Shown piece by piece: positions 1-8,381 of a DNA stretch of 64,000 bases (its first letter is position 1; every line of letters starts with the position of its first letter). The DNA is from Halorubrum sp. F4 (GTDB lineage: Archaea; Halobacteriota; Halobacteria; Halobacteriales; Haloferacaceae): assembly GCF_027257195.1 (NCBI RefSeq), contig NZ_JAPDFS010000002.1:334354-398353 (forward strand), written 5' to 3'. The notes under the pieces were generated by a model. It was not told the origin of the DNA. It ran no database searches and saw only the letters and a program-made list of their open reading frames with translations. The position numbers and the translations under genes are program-made.

Positions 1-687
1 GGCATCTCCGACCAAGTCAGTCGCTTCCTCCCCAAATCCATCCGGGAGTTCGTTATTGGATCTGGTCCAAGCCTGCTCGACGCTGGAGACTACGAGGACC
101 GTATCGATTTTTCGACTTCGCGGGCGGTCGCCCTCCCCCAGGGTCCTGTCTATATCCTTGATGATGACTCCGAGTTCCGCGACCAGCTTGCGGCTGAGTT
201 ACGTACCGTGACCGACCCTGAATCTGGACGACGCATCCTTGACGAGGTCGTCACCGCCGAGGATGTCTATGGATCGCCGCTTCGCGATGATGCCCCAGAC
301 TTGCTGGTCCGCTGGAACAACGGCTTCGAGGTGAAAAATCAGCACTCGGGTGCCGAGGATACAGTATTTGGGCCGCCTCACGGAGTTCTCGCGGACAATG
401 CTCCTGAAGGCATCGTTATTGCGGCGGGCCCCTCCTTTGCGGACGAGGAGGGCATCAAGACACCGTATCTCTACGATCTTGCGCCAACGATTCTCCATCT
501 TCTCGGCGAGCCCGTTCCTGAGGACATGTCTGGGTCAGTTGCCGCCGATCTCTACGATGCGGAATCAGATGTAGCTCAACGAGAGGTCTCGTTCGTGGAT
601 CCGAGCGAGACCGCCAGTAGTGCTGCTCATGAGGCAGCGAGTCAGGATGTAAACGACCGCCTACAGGATCTAGGATATCTTGAGTAG
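1..687 (+). CDS. Alkaline phosphatase superfamily (phosphodiesterase-type) protein, C-terminal part
   Basis: The reading frame is open from the first base of the window, so the N-terminus and the nucleophile region lie outside; 228 residues are visible. The C-terminal half shows the usual end of the type I phosphodiesterase / alkaline phosphatase fold: a PPHG segment with a probable metal-ligand His, a hydrophobic strand ending in AAGPSF, then YLYDLAPTILHLLGEPVP, which closes many AlkP-superfamily hydrolases. It precedes a convergent flippase gene and dTDP-sugar genes, so a role in surface-polymer metabolism is plausible but inferred. The substrate cannot be told. The sequence is less GC-rich than the bulk of the window. 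Confidence 0.75.
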   Translation, partial: GISDQVSRFLPKSIREFVIGSGPSLLDAGDYEDRIDFSTSRAVALPQGPVYILDDDSEFRDQLAAELRTVTDPESGRRILDEVVTAEDVYGSPLRDDAPDLLVRWNNGFEVKNQHSGAEDTVFGPPHGVLADNAPEGIVIAAGPSFADEEGIKTPYLYDLAPTILHLLGEPVPEDMSGSVAADLYDAESDVAQREVSFVDPSETASSAAHEAASQDVNDRLQDLGYLE

Positions 688-743
688 TTGAGAAGGCATT
701 TGGAGTTGAATTTTTCATCGAATCAGACTTAATTTCACAAGAA

Positions 744-2234
744 TCAGATTGATTCGGATACATCCTTGAGTAAAATCCTCATCTCGTAGTCGGTTAATAT
801 GTCAATTATGTATATGACTGAACTGTAAATAATGACTCCTATAGCTATTAACAATGTCAGGCTGAGGGCATTCATGGAAACTAAACCTGAAACCCGAGTT
901 ACCGCGATGTACATCAGGACACTCCCAATAAAAGGGTAAACAGCGGGCTTTAGGAGTGTTCGAATGTCTGTTTCAAGAATCGTCATTAACATATATTGAT
1001 GGATTGGGTTCGTAAGCAGGGGTAGACAGACTAGGAGAGTAGCCACGCCTGTCACTCCAAAGTACTCGGCGACCGGAAATATGCTAACTGATCCGATAAT
1101 TACTTTCGTAGCCTGTAATTTTACTTCAATATCTGGTCGACCAATTGACTTATATATTGGTCCCACAGTCGCACCAAAGGACCTGATTCCTCCCCAGATT
1201 GCTAATACCTGAATTAACGGTACCATCGGTCTCCATTCGTTTCCGAATGCCACATGAACGAAATAGGGAGCAACTGCTGCGATACCGGCAGCCATGGGGA
1301 ACGAGATCACTGTTCCCAACTGTAGTGTTCGGAGATATCCCTCTCGTAGCCGTACAGTATCATTCTGGACTTTGGAAAAAGCCGGGAAAGCAACTCGCGA
1401 TATCACTGAAGTGACCTCCGTTGCGGGAGCGTTAGAAATCCGATATGCGATTTGGTAGAATCCCAATGTGGTCGCAGTAAAGTACCACCCTACGAAGGCA
1501 TCATCTCCTTGGCCTGTAATGAAGACGAGAATCGAGGAAACGAACATCCATTTCCCGAAGTCGAACATATCTCGGCCAAGCTCGAGATCGAACTCGATAC
1601 GTGGCCGGTACTCGTGAATTCCGTAAGATATCGCAGCTTTCGCGAGATTCATCGCCACGATACCCGCCGGGAGTGCCCAGACACTCTGAAACACGACTGC
1701 GATAGTGACCGCGACCAGTAGATCGATCAGTCGACCACCGACTTGATACACGAACTCTCGATGGAAGTTGAGGTGCTTCCGGAAGTACATCACCGCCGGA
1801 TTCTGTACACCGAGGATCAACGGCGTGAAGCCAAGGAGTTGGATGAGAGGCTCGGCTTGCGGTTCGCCGAAGAACGCCGCAAGGCTAGGAGCTGTAAGAA
1901 ACGCAATAATAAATATCACTGCGCCGCGAATGATTTTGATAACCCATGCAGTATTGAGATACACGTCGACATTTTCCTCCTCGTGATGGATCAGTGCCTC
2001 CTCAAATCCGAGGTTCGAAAACTGCTGTAATGCTGCGATCGCAACTAGGGCAATACCAAGTAGCCCAAAAGCCTCCGGAGAAAGTAACCTCGCGAGAATG
2101 ATGACTTTCAGCAGCTGTAGCACTCTGTCACCGACGTTGATCGCGGTTACCCAGACACCACTCTGAACGGCTTGCGCTTCCGTTGACCCACCAGCCGTAA
2201 GCCGATCATATATCGCGCGAAGCCAGTCAAGCAC
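744..2234 (-). CDS. Wzx-like flippase, MOP/polysaccharide-biosynthesis family
   Basis: A 496-residue integral membrane protein with about a dozen hydrophobic segments. It resembles lipopolysaccharide-biosynthesis (Wzx/RfbX, MOP superfamily) flippases, which move polyprenyl-linked sugars across the membrane. The N-terminal stretch with GVWVTAINVGDRVLQLLKVI followed by ILARLLSPEAFGLLG is typical of the family. The start is GTG at 2234; an in-frame stop lies just upstream, so little extension is possible. It is convergent with the AlkP-type gene and divergent from rfbA, in an AT-richer sugar island. It probably exports a surface glycan or N-glycan intermediate; the exact substrate is unknown. 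Confidence 0.8.
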   Translation of the reverse strand: MLDWLRAIYDRLTAGGSTEAQAVQSGVWVTAINVGDRVLQLLKVIILARLLSPEAFGLLGIALVAIAALQQFSNLGFEEALIHHEEENVDVYLNTAWVIKIIRGAVIFIIAFLTAPSLAAFFGEPQAEPLIQLLGFTPLILGVQNPAVMYFRKHLNFHREFVYQVGGRLIDLLVAVTIAVVFQSVWALPAGIVAMNLAKAAISYGIHEYRPRIEFDLELGRDMFDFGKWMFVSSILVFITGQGDDAFVGWYFTATTLGFYQIAYRISNAPATEVTSVISRVAFPAFSKVQNDTVRLREGYLRTLQLGTVISFPMAAGIAAVAPYFVHVAFGNEWRPMVPLIQVLAIWGGIRSFGATVGPIYKSIGRPDIEVKLQATKVIIGSVSIFPVAEYFGVTGVATLLVCLPLLTNPIHQYMLMTILETDIRTLLKPAVYPFIGSVLMYIAVTRVSGLVSMNALSLTLLIAIGVIIYSSVIYIIDILTDYEMRILLKDVSESI

Positions 2235-2427
2235 TACTATCCGGATTCATGACCTGGTATCAAATAAGCCTCGTTTCTTCGGTGTCCCATGCGATATCTC
2301 TCACAGTACTTCATATGACTTCACGCTCAAGTTGCGAATCCGACAGATCCTCTGGATCTGTGTGTTGCCAGCTAACATCAATGCTCCAAAACATCTTTCA
2401 CCCAGAGGTCAGTCCGTTCACGCAGGA

Positions 2428-3501
2428 ATGAAGGGCGTCTTACTCTCCGGAGGCACCGGATCCAGGTTGCGACCGATCACGCATACGGGTCCGAAACAAC
2501 TGGTTCCGGTCGCAAACAAGCCCGTAATCGAATATGCGATCGAGGATCTGGAAGCGGCCGGTATCACTGAAATTGGTGTGGTTCTAGGGCATAAGGGTCG
2601 CGAGGAAATTCAAGAACTTCTGGGTGATGGCTCGAAATACGGAGTTGATATCACGTATATTGTACAGGGGAACCCGGTCGGGTTAGCTCACGCAGTCGGT
2701 TGTGCTCGTGAGTTTGTCGACGACAGTGACTTTGTAGTGTACCTCGGTGACAACATGCTCCGCCACGGTGTCTCTGATCTCCTCGAGAGCTTCAAAACAG
2801 GTGATTATGGGGCTGGGATCGCCCTTCAGGAGGTATCGAACCCGGAAGCCTTCGGAGTCGCTGACGTCGACGAGCAAGGCACGGTGACACGGCTCGTCGA
2901 GAAACCCGACGACCCACCGAGTAATCTGGCACTGATCGGGATGTACGTCTTCTCACCCACTGTCTTCGACGTAATCGATCGCTTGGAGCCGTCGTGGCGA
3001 GGAGAGCTCGAAATCACTGACGCGATCCAGTTGCTCCTCGATGATGGACACGCTATCGACTCGCACGTTGTCACAGGCTGGTGGAAGGACACTGGAAAAC
3101 CCGAGGACATCCTCGAGGCAAACCGGCTCGTCCTCGGGGATAAAGACCTGAAGATGATCGGCGTTATCGAGGAAGGCGCAGAGACCGATGGTCGCATCGA
3201 ACTTGCCGAGTCGGCAGTTATCGAAGACGGTGCGGTCGTCCGCGGTCCGGTTTCGATCGCGGAGAACACGACCATCAAATCCGGAACATACGTCGGTCCA
3301 TACACGTCTATCGGTGCGAACTCGACGTTGGAGGGCATCCATATAGAGAACAGCGTCGTCATTGGCGGCTCGGAGATCACCGCAAATGGCCGGATCGTCG
3401 ACAGCCTACTTGGACGCAACGCAAACGTCGAGAGCGCCGACGAACTGCTCCCGGAGGGACGACGGCTCGTCGTCGGAGAGAACTCCCAGCTCAAACTCTA
3501 A
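2428..3501 (+). CDS. rfbA: Glucose-1-phosphate thymidylyltransferase
   Basis: Makes dTDP-glucose from dTTP and glucose-1-phosphate, the first step to dTDP-rhamnose and related sugars. The protein is 357 residues, the long archaeal form: a nucleotidyltransferase domain with the signature GGTGSRLRP at residues 8-16 and PKQLVPVANKP just after, then a C-terminal left-handed beta-helix (about 245-345). The ATG at 2428 puts the signature at the usual distance; the frame is open about 32 codons further upstream but that stretch does not look coding. A small zinc-ribbon gene follows after 2 bases. rfbB is downstream but rfbD is broken and rfbC is not seen, so the pathway is incomplete here. Confidence 0.92.
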   Translation: MKGVLLSGGTGSRLRPITHTGPKQLVPVANKPVIEYAIEDLEAAGITEIGVVLGHKGREEIQELLGDGSKYGVDITYIVQGNPVGLAHAVGCAREFVDDSDFVVYLGDNMLRHGVSDLLESFKTGDYGAGIALQEVSNPEAFGVADVDEQGTVTRLVEKPDDPPSNLALIGMYVFSPTVFDVIDRLEPSWRGELEITDAIQLLLDDGHAIDSHVVTGWWKDTGKPEDILEANRLVLGDKDLKMIGVIEEGAETDGRIELAESAVIEDGAVVRGPVSIAENTTIKSGTYVGPYTSIGANSTLEGIHIENSVVIGGSEITANGRIVDSLLGRNANVESADELLPEGRRLVVGENSQLKL

Positions 3502-3503
3502 CG

Positions 3504-3683
3504 ATGCGAATCATCACACACACCTGCTCGGCCTGTGGCACCGTCATCGCGGCGAACGAACTTGAGGACAACCGGGTGATGAAGTGTCCGGGCCTCGACT
3601 GTGAGGAGGTGCTTCGCTTCACGGATCTCCCCGAAGACGCACGAAATCACTTCCTCGAATACAAAGAACAGTACCAGATCTAG
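3504..3683 (+). CDS. Small zinc-ribbon protein (59 aa)
   Basis: A 59-residue reading frame starting with ATG two bases after the rfbA stop, so probably cotranscribed. It has a CSAC pair at residues 8-11 and a CPGLDC pair at 28-33, a four-Cys arrangement that suggests a zinc ribbon, followed by a short acidic helix. Codon use and composition fit haloarchaeal coding sequence. The function is unknown; small zinc-finger proteins of this size are common in haloarchaea and often act in protein or nucleic-acid contacts. Confidence 0.7.
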   Translation: MRIITHTCSACGTVIAANELEDNRVMKCPGLDCEEVLRFTDLPEDARNHFLEYKEQYQI

Positions 3684-3783
3684 TCTACTCCACGGGACTC
3701 CAGATCGCGTCAACGTCTGCGGACGACGTCGATTGGGGGCGATTGAGTACTTCCTCAACTCTCTTAGTGGTCAAATAACTACT

Positions 3784-4036
3784 CTACAACTGATCGTGGA
3801 CCCAGGACAGAAATTCCGTTAGCTTCCCGTAATACGGTGAATACCCCGCACGAAAGGTGGTCTCGGGATCAACGCGGATGGATTTTCCCCTCGTACGATC
3901 GTTCCCCTACCAGCTTCAACTTGCCGTACTCTTGTACCGGATTCTGTTTCGCCAGTTCGTCGTACAGACTCCGTGAGTTCATCGGGCACTTCCCCGTTGA
4001 GAACGTCGTTAGCTCCGACGACGAGCAGTCGCATAC
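3784..4036 (-). pseudogene. Remnant of dTDP-4-dehydrorhamnose reductase (rfbD/rmlD)
   Basis: Read on the minus strand, the segment starts with MRLLVVGAND, like the Rossmann start of RmlD. After a few codons it changes frame into LYDELAKQNPVQEYGKLKLV, which matches the RmlD segment around the catalytic Tyr-Lys (family pattern NPxQxYGxSKLxGE). It changes frame again near IHPR into VDPETTFRAGYSPYYGKL and ends TEFLSWVHDQL with a stop at 3784-3786. About 120 residues between the nucleotide-binding start and the YGKLK region are missing, and at least two frameshifts are present. It is convergent with rfbA and divergent from rfbB. This is a decayed gene, not a short functional protein. Confidence 0.7.
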
Positions 4037-4085
4037 GGGAGCGTTCCAACAGAACTGTAATTAGGTGCCGCATAGTAGCCCACAT

Positions 4086-5012
4086 ATGCTTATTCTCGTC
4101 ACTGGTGGAGCTGGCTTCATCGGATCGAACTTCGTACATCACGTCCTCAGCGAACACGATGACGACGAAGTCGTTACCCTCGATGCGTTGACGTATGCCG
4201 GCTCCCAGGACAACCTCGATGGCGTTCTCGACGACCCACGACACACGTTCGTAGAGGGGAATATCCGCGATCGAGAACTCGTCAGCGAACTCATCGAGGA
4301 CGTCGACGCAGTCGTCAACTTCGCCGCGGAGTCACACGTCGATCGCTCGATAAAGGGCGCGAAGCCGTTCGTTTCGACCAACGTTCAGGGGACACAGACG
4401 CTTCTCGATGCTGCCAATGACGCGGACATCGACAAGTTCCTCCAGATCTCGACTGACGAAGTATACGGACAGATACTCGACGGGAAGTTCTCAGAAGAGG
4501 ATCGGCTCGACCCTCGGAACCCTTACGCAGCCACCAAAGCAGGTGCCGACCTCCTAGCGAGGAGTTATCGAACGACTCACGATCTCCCCGTTCTCATCAC
4601 TCGAACCTGTAACAACTTCGGTCCTCGCCAGCATCCGGAAAAACTCATTCCGAAGTTCATTCGAAACGCCGCTGCCGGCGAGACACTCCCGGTGTACGGA
4701 GACGGGTCGAACGTCCGCGAGTGGATCTACGTCGAGGATAACTGCCGAGCCCTCGATCTAGTTCTCCGAGAGGGAGATGTCGGTGAAATATACAATATTG
4801 GATCCCACGCCGAGAAGACGAACCTCGAAGTCACCGAAGCGATCCTCGAGGCCGTCGGGGCCGATGACGAACTGATCGAGTTCGTTGACGATCGGGCCGG
4901 CCACGATCAGCGCTACGCGCTTGAAATCGAGAAGATCGAAGCACTCGGATGGGAACCCGAGAACACGTTTGAGGAGGGACTCGAGCGTACAGTCGAGTAC
5001 TATCTCGACTGA
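4086..5012 (+). CDS. rfbB: dTDP-glucose 4,6-dehydratase
   Basis: An extended short-chain dehydrogenase of 308 residues that converts dTDP-glucose to dTDP-4-keto-6-deoxyglucose with bound NAD. Seen directly: GGAGFIGS (7-14) for NAD binding, TDEVYG (123-128), and the catalytic YAATK (Y147, K151). These are the family hallmarks. The ATG at 4086 puts the glycine motif at the normal distance; an earlier start at 4065 would add seven residues. Upstream lies the rfbD remnant and downstream a broken epimerase. Its product could feed a deoxysugar other than rhamnose, but no further pathway enzyme is intact here. Confidence 0.9.
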   Translation: MLILVTGGAGFIGSNFVHHVLSEHDDDEVVTLDALTYAGSQDNLDGVLDDPRHTFVEGNIRDRELVSELIEDVDAVVNFAAESHVDRSIKGAKPFVSTNVQGTQTLLDAANDADIDKFLQISTDEVYGQILDGKFSEEDRLDPRNPYAATKAGADLLARSYRTTHDLPVLITRTCNNFGPRQHPEKLIPKFIRNAAAGETLPVYGDGSNVREWIYVEDNCRALDLVLREGDVGEIYNIGSHAEKTNLEVTEAILEAVGADDELIEFVDDRAGHDQRYALEIEKIEALGWEPENTFEEGLERTVEYYLD

Positions 5013-5026
5013 GGCCGATTTCCAAT

Positions 5027-5290
5027 TTACGATGACCTGGCGAGCGGCTCGTACCAGTCCCGATTTCGTTCGTACCACTCGATGAATTCACTGACGCCCT
5101 CTGTGATCGTCCGCGAGGGTTCGTATCGATCACCTCGTTCGCCTTCGCCACCGACGCGTGCGTATGCTCGGCGTCAGTCTGTCGCGCGGATTCGTACTCG
5201 ATCTCCAACTCGGGCGCGAGCTGATCCCGCACCGTCTCGGCCAGCTCCTGGATCGAGATGTTGTCGGAGCTCCCGATGTTCACCACCCAC
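5027..5290 (-). pseudogene. C-terminal remnant of an NAD-dependent sugar epimerase/dehydratase
   Basis: On the minus strand the segment encodes VVNIGSSDNISIQELAETVR and a following stretch typical of the C-terminal part of UDP-glucose 4-epimerase-type proteins, then passes through a one-base deletion just after ANEVI. In the next frame it continues YEPSRTITEGVSEFIEWYER and ends in YEPLARSS with a stop at 5027-5029. The N-terminal half with the Rossmann fold is absent; the fragment stops abruptly at about 5290 beside the UspA gene, which marks the boundary between the sugar island and the housekeeping region. It cannot encode an active enzyme. Confidence 0.7.
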
Positions 5291-5303
5291 CACCGGCGTT
5301 TTA

Positions 5304-5894
5304 TCAGACTTCGTCGACGCCGACCACCAACACCGGGACCGACCCGTCGCGTTGGACCCGCGTCGGGAGCGGTTCGGGACGGACGAGCCGCTCGAGCCCG
5401 GTCCGCCGGGCCGAACCGAGGACGACGAGGTCGACGTCGTGGGCGTCGGCGAAGTCGAGCACCTCCTCGTGGGCGGTGCCGTACCGGAACCACTTCTCGA
5501 CGTCGACGCCGCGCTCGCGGCCGCGGGCCTCGGCGGCCTCGACCGCGGCTTCGCCCTCGCGTTCGCGACGCTCGACGACCATGTCCCACGCCTCGGTCGT
5601 GTCGACGACGTACAGCGCATCCACGGTCGCGCCGTGTGCGGCCGCGAGGTCGATCCCCGTCTCGACCGCCGTCTCGCCGGTCTCGGCGCCGTCGGTGACG
5701 ACCAGCACTCGTTCGAAGAGCCCGGCGGCCGGGACCGGATCCGCGTCGGCGTCCGGTTCGTCGACGGGAGTCGGGGCGCTCACGCCCTCGTCGTCGTGGT
5801 CACGATCGACCGCGTCGAGTCCCGTTCCCTCGGGAGTCCGGACGGTCGGCTCTGCTCCGTGGCGGTTCGCGTCGGGGTCGATGTCTGCTGACAT
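5304..5894 (-). CDS. Universal stress protein, UspA family
   Basis: A 196-residue protein. The first 58 residues are acidic and low-complexity, probably disordered. A single UspA domain follows, beginning RVLVVTDGAETGETAVETG, with a central YVVDTTEAWD and the nucleotide-binding end LVVLGSARRTGLERLV followed by PVLVVG. The glycine spacing near the end is compatible with the ATP-binding subgroup. It stands alone: the epimerase remnant lies downstream and a 377-base AT-rich gap upstream. The specific stress is not evident. The start is ATG at 5894. Confidence 0.85.
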   Translation of the reverse strand: MSADIDPDANRHGAEPTVRTPEGTGLDAVDRDHDDEGVSAPTPVDEPDADADPVPAAGLFERVLVVTDGAETGETAVETGIDLAAAHGATVDALYVVDTTEAWDMVVERREREGEAAVEAAEARGRERGVDVEKWFRYGTAHEEVLDFADAHDVDLVVLGSARRTGLERLVRPEPLPTRVQRDGSVPVLVVGVDEV

Positions 5895-6271
5895 GGTCGG
5901 TGGTCGACGAGCCGTCCGATGGACGCTCGCGTTCTCTACCCTTCCCTCCGCTCCCGGCTCACTTAACGATTTTCGACAGGATAGACGATTATCATTATCT
6001 ATCCCGATTTGGTTCCTGATAGATGATTATATTCGGAGTATATATGATCGTATGTTTTTCTATACCGATTCGATCTGGACGATGAGGTGTGAGGATCCAC
6101 CGGTCTCGACCGTTCGAGCGGGACGAGTCACGGGAGGGATCGATATCGGACGTGACGATCCCGAATGCGACGATCCAGCGTTCGACCGTTTCGAGTGCGT
6201 TCCGGTTCCGCACCCCCTGACCGATCGTCCGTACCGAAGCGATTAAGCGATGAACCCGCCAACGCCGAGAC
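5895..6271. other. Intergenic 377 bases, divergent promoters
   Basis: No convincing gene is seen. The middle part (about 5960-6080) is AT-rich, with TATA-like stretches around 6030-6050, which suits promoters for the divergent UspA gene and the HAH_0734 gene. The rest is GC-rich with stops in all frames. Confidence 0.5.
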
Positions 6272-6538
6272 ATGCAACACCTCATCGTCCGCGGTGACCC
6301 CGGCATCCGTCGGGACGCGATCATCGAGTACGAGGGCGAGGAGCTGATCTGTTTCGGGATCAGCACGCAGGGCGGGTGGCACGGCCCCGACGAGCCGCAA
6401 CTCTGGTGTACCGTGGGCACCCGCGACGAGCGAGAGGCCTACGAGAAACGCGAGTACGTCCCCCACTGGCTCGACGTCGACACCGTCGACGCCGAGGCGC
6501 TCGACGTGATCAAAGCGAAGGGCGACCTCTCGGTCTAA
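6272..6538 (+). CDS. HAH_0734 family conserved haloarchaeal protein
   Basis: A small 88-residue protein beginning MQHLIVRGDPGIRRDAIIEY. It matches my recollection of the conserved haloarchaeal HAH_0734 family, which has no assigned function. It contains the block ELICFGISTQGGWHGPDEPQ and a WLDVDTVDAEALDVIKAKGD tail; no catalytic motif is obvious. It is monocistronic and convergent with the Sua5 gene. The ATG at 6272 is the only sensible start, giving a protein of normal family length. Confidence 0.8.
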   Translation: MQHLIVRGDPGIRRDAIIEYEGEELICFGISTQGGWHGPDEPQLWCTVGTRDEREAYEKREYVPHWLDVDTVDAEALDVIKAKGDLSV

Positions 6539-6608
6539 CCGGAACCCCCGTCTGAATCCTTTTTCGCCCTTTCCACCGTCCGCTAGCCTTCCCGCCGTCC
6601 TCCCGACC

Positions 6609-7286
6609 TCACACCGGCGGGTCCGCGAGCCACGCCTCGACCGCGCCGGCCATCGCGCCGCGCCGGTGTATCTCGCCGTGTTCGGGGTCGACGACCGTGC
6701 TCTCGGCGCCGGACGTCTCGCCGCCGTCGATCACGACCGCGGCCCGGTCGCGCACGCGCTCGTCGAGGTCCGCGACACGGGTGACGCTCCCGTTTCCGGA
6801 GACGTTCGCGCTGGTGGCGGTGAGCGGTCCCGTCTCCTCCAAGAGCACACGGGCGATCGGATGGTCGGGGACGCGCACGCCGACGCGGTCGCGGCCGCCG
6901 GTCAGCACGTCGGGAACGGCCGGGTCCCGTTCGACGACGACCGTCACCGGACCCGGGAGGAACGCCCGCATGAACGCCGTCGCGAGCGCGGTCGGCCGGG
7001 TGTGTCCCAACGCGGCGTCGACGCTCGCGACGCCGAGCGAGAGCGGATCGTCGCGGTCGCGGCCCTTGGTCTCGAACACCCGCTCGACCGCGCTCGCGTC
7101 GAGGGCGTCCGCACCCAGCCCGTACACCGTCTCCGTCGGGTAGACGACGAGGCCGCCGGACGCGACCGCGTCCGCGGCCCGCCGGAGGGTCTCGCGGTCG
7201 ACGCGGCCGGCCCCGTCGGCATCGAGTCGGCGATCTCCGGCGTCGAGTCGGCGGTCCTCGTCCCCCGTGTCGGCGTCGTCGGTCAC
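6609..7286 (-). CDS. L-threonylcarbamoyladenylate synthase (Sua5/YrdC family)
   Basis: Makes threonylcarbamoyl-AMP from threonine, bicarbonate and ATP for the t6A modification of ANN-decoding tRNAs. The 225-residue protein has the YrdC hallmarks: VVYPTETVYGLGADALD around residue 48, a KGRDRDDPLSL lysine segment, VGVRVPDHPIAR, and TATSANVSGNGSVT. It is the short YrdC form without the Sua5 C-terminal domain. The start is GTG at 7286; the first 30 residues are a disordered acidic tail with a duplicated RRLDAGD/RRLDADG. A t6A-directed methylthiotransferase is encoded at 37153-38460. Confidence 0.9.
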   Translation of the reverse strand: MTDDADTGDEDRRLDAGDRRLDADGAGRVDRETLRRAADAVASGGLVVYPTETVYGLGADALDASAVERVFETKGRDRDDPLSLGVASVDAALGHTRPTALATAFMRAFLPGPVTVVVERDPAVPDVLTGGRDRVGVRVPDHPIARVLLEETGPLTATSANVSGNGSVTRVADLDERVRDRAAVVIDGGETSGAESTVVDPEHGEIHRRGAMAGAVEAWLADPPV

Positions 7287-7414
7287 GGATCGACGTAGAC
7301 GACGGGACCGAAAAAGGATAGCGGGTCAGATCGATCGAAACGCACTGCTCCGGGACCGTACGAGGAGGTCCGCATCACGGACGGTCGGGTCCGCACTCGA
7401 GGCGATCCGGGCCC

Positions 7415-7924
7415 TCACTCGAGGAGGTCGTCGATCGCCGCCTCCACCGCGTCGTAGTCGGGGAACGAGGGATGCTCGCTGCCGACCCAGGCGTACCGGA
7501 CGACGCGGTCGGAGTCGAGCAGGAAGACGGCCGGGCGCGCCTCCGTGATCCCCGCCATCCCGTCGATGTCGTGACCGACGCCGTACGCCTCGACGACGGA
7601 TGCACTCGGGTCCGAGAAGACCCGGACGCCGTCGCCGCGCTCGGCGAGCAGGTCCTTGTGCTCGTACGGCGAGGAGATCGAGACGCCGTACACGGGAAGC
7701 GTGTCGGCCCAGCCGCGGTCGTCGATCTCGTTGTAGACGTACGTCGTCTGGAACGCGCCGTCCATCGGGTGGAAGACGAGCAGCGTCGGCCCGCCGACCA
7801 CGGCCGAGAGCGAGCGGTCCTCCCAGAACTCCTCGCCGACGAGCGACCGGGTGAACTCGGGAGCCGTCTCGCCCGCCGTCACGTGGTCCGTCTCGGGCAG
7901 CTCGACGACGTCGAACTCCGGCAT
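7415..7924 (-). CDS. Redoxin/peroxiredoxin-like protein without cysteine
   Basis: A 169-residue thioredoxin-fold protein of the AhpC/Redoxin type: ETAPEFTRSLVGEEFWEDRS near the start, LLVFHPMDGAFQTTYVYNEI at the place where peroxiredoxins carry the peroxidatic Cys, then VYGVSISSPYEHKDL and PAVFLLDSDRVVRYAWVG. No cysteine is present anywhere, so classical thiol peroxidase chemistry is impossible as read. The ATG at 7922-7924 overlaps by one base the stop of the upstream glutaredoxin-like gene, so the two form an operon. The pairing suggests a redox-related role, perhaps binding or regulatory rather than catalytic. Confidence 0.75.
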   Translation of the reverse strand: MPEFDVVELPETDHVTAGETAPEFTRSLVGEEFWEDRSLSAVVGGPTLLVFHPMDGAFQTTYVYNEIDDRGWADTLPVYGVSISSPYEHKDLLAERGDGVRVFSDPSASVVEAYGVGHDIDGMAGITEARPAVFLLDSDRVVRYAWVGSEHPSFPDYDAVEAAIDDLLE

Positions 7925-8187
7925 TACGCACCCGCCTCCACGTCGTAGGTTCCCTCTAGGTACTCCACGATGTTGGCGCTCTCGGACATGGTCACGCCCG
8001 TCTCCCGGTCGACGATCGCCGGAACGCTCCGCGCGCCCGAGACGCGCTTGACGACGTTCCGCTCGGAGTGCATCGGCTCGACGTAGCGGGACCGGTACTC
8101 GATGCCGAGACGGTCGAGCGTCCGTACGACCCGCTCGCAGTACGGGCACGCCTGGAGCCGGTACAGGGTGATCTGTGGGTCCGTCAT
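7924..8187 (-). CDS. Glutaredoxin-like / GST N-terminal domain protein
   Basis: An 87-residue thioredoxin-fold protein with the redox motif CPYC at residues 13-16 (TLYRLQACPYCERVVRTLDR), the cis-Pro segment SVPAIVDRETG, and an SANIVEYLE end typical of GST N-terminal domains and glutaredoxins. It likely reduces or isomerizes disulfides with gamma-glutamylcysteine or another thiol as partner in haloarchaea; that is family inference. The start ATG at 8187 is preferred over upstream options because the frame upstream runs through a simple 30-base repeat. Its stop overlaps the start of the redoxin gene by one base. Confidence 0.85.
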   Translation of the reverse strand: MTDPQITLYRLQACPYCERVVRTLDRLGIEYRSRYVEPMHSERNVVKRVSGARSVPAIVDRETGVTMSESANIVEYLEGTYDVEAGA

Positions 8188-8230
8188 GCGTCCCGTTTCG
8201 GCCGCGGGAAGGGTAACCGTGTCGGCCGCG

Positions 8231-8320
8231 GCACGACGATTCGGCTCTCGCCCCCTCACGGCACGACGGTTCGGCTCTCGCCCCCTCACGGCACGACGGT
8301 TCGGTCCCCGACCCGCCACG
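8231..8320. repeat. Three tandem copies of a 30-base unit
   Basis: Units start at 8231, 8261 and 8291, each beginning GCACGACG. The first two differ by a single base; the third diverges in its second half. They lie between the divergent glutaredoxin-like gene and the CNNM gene. There are no spacers, so this is not a CRISPR array; recent slippage duplication is the simplest explanation. Confidence 0.85.
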
Positions 8321-8381
8321 GCCGAGACCACACTCGTCGAAGGTAACCCTTTAACTACGTGCCCCCAGAAGAAAAACGAGA

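Noticed and set aside
3819..4244. 141-residue minus-strand ORF as a real gene
   Set aside because: It joins antisense rfbB sequence to a frameshifted rfbD remnant; only parts resemble RmlD and in different frames.
8231..8320. Possible CRISPR repeats
   Set aside because: Units are contiguous without spacers and only three copies occur; no cas genes are in the window.
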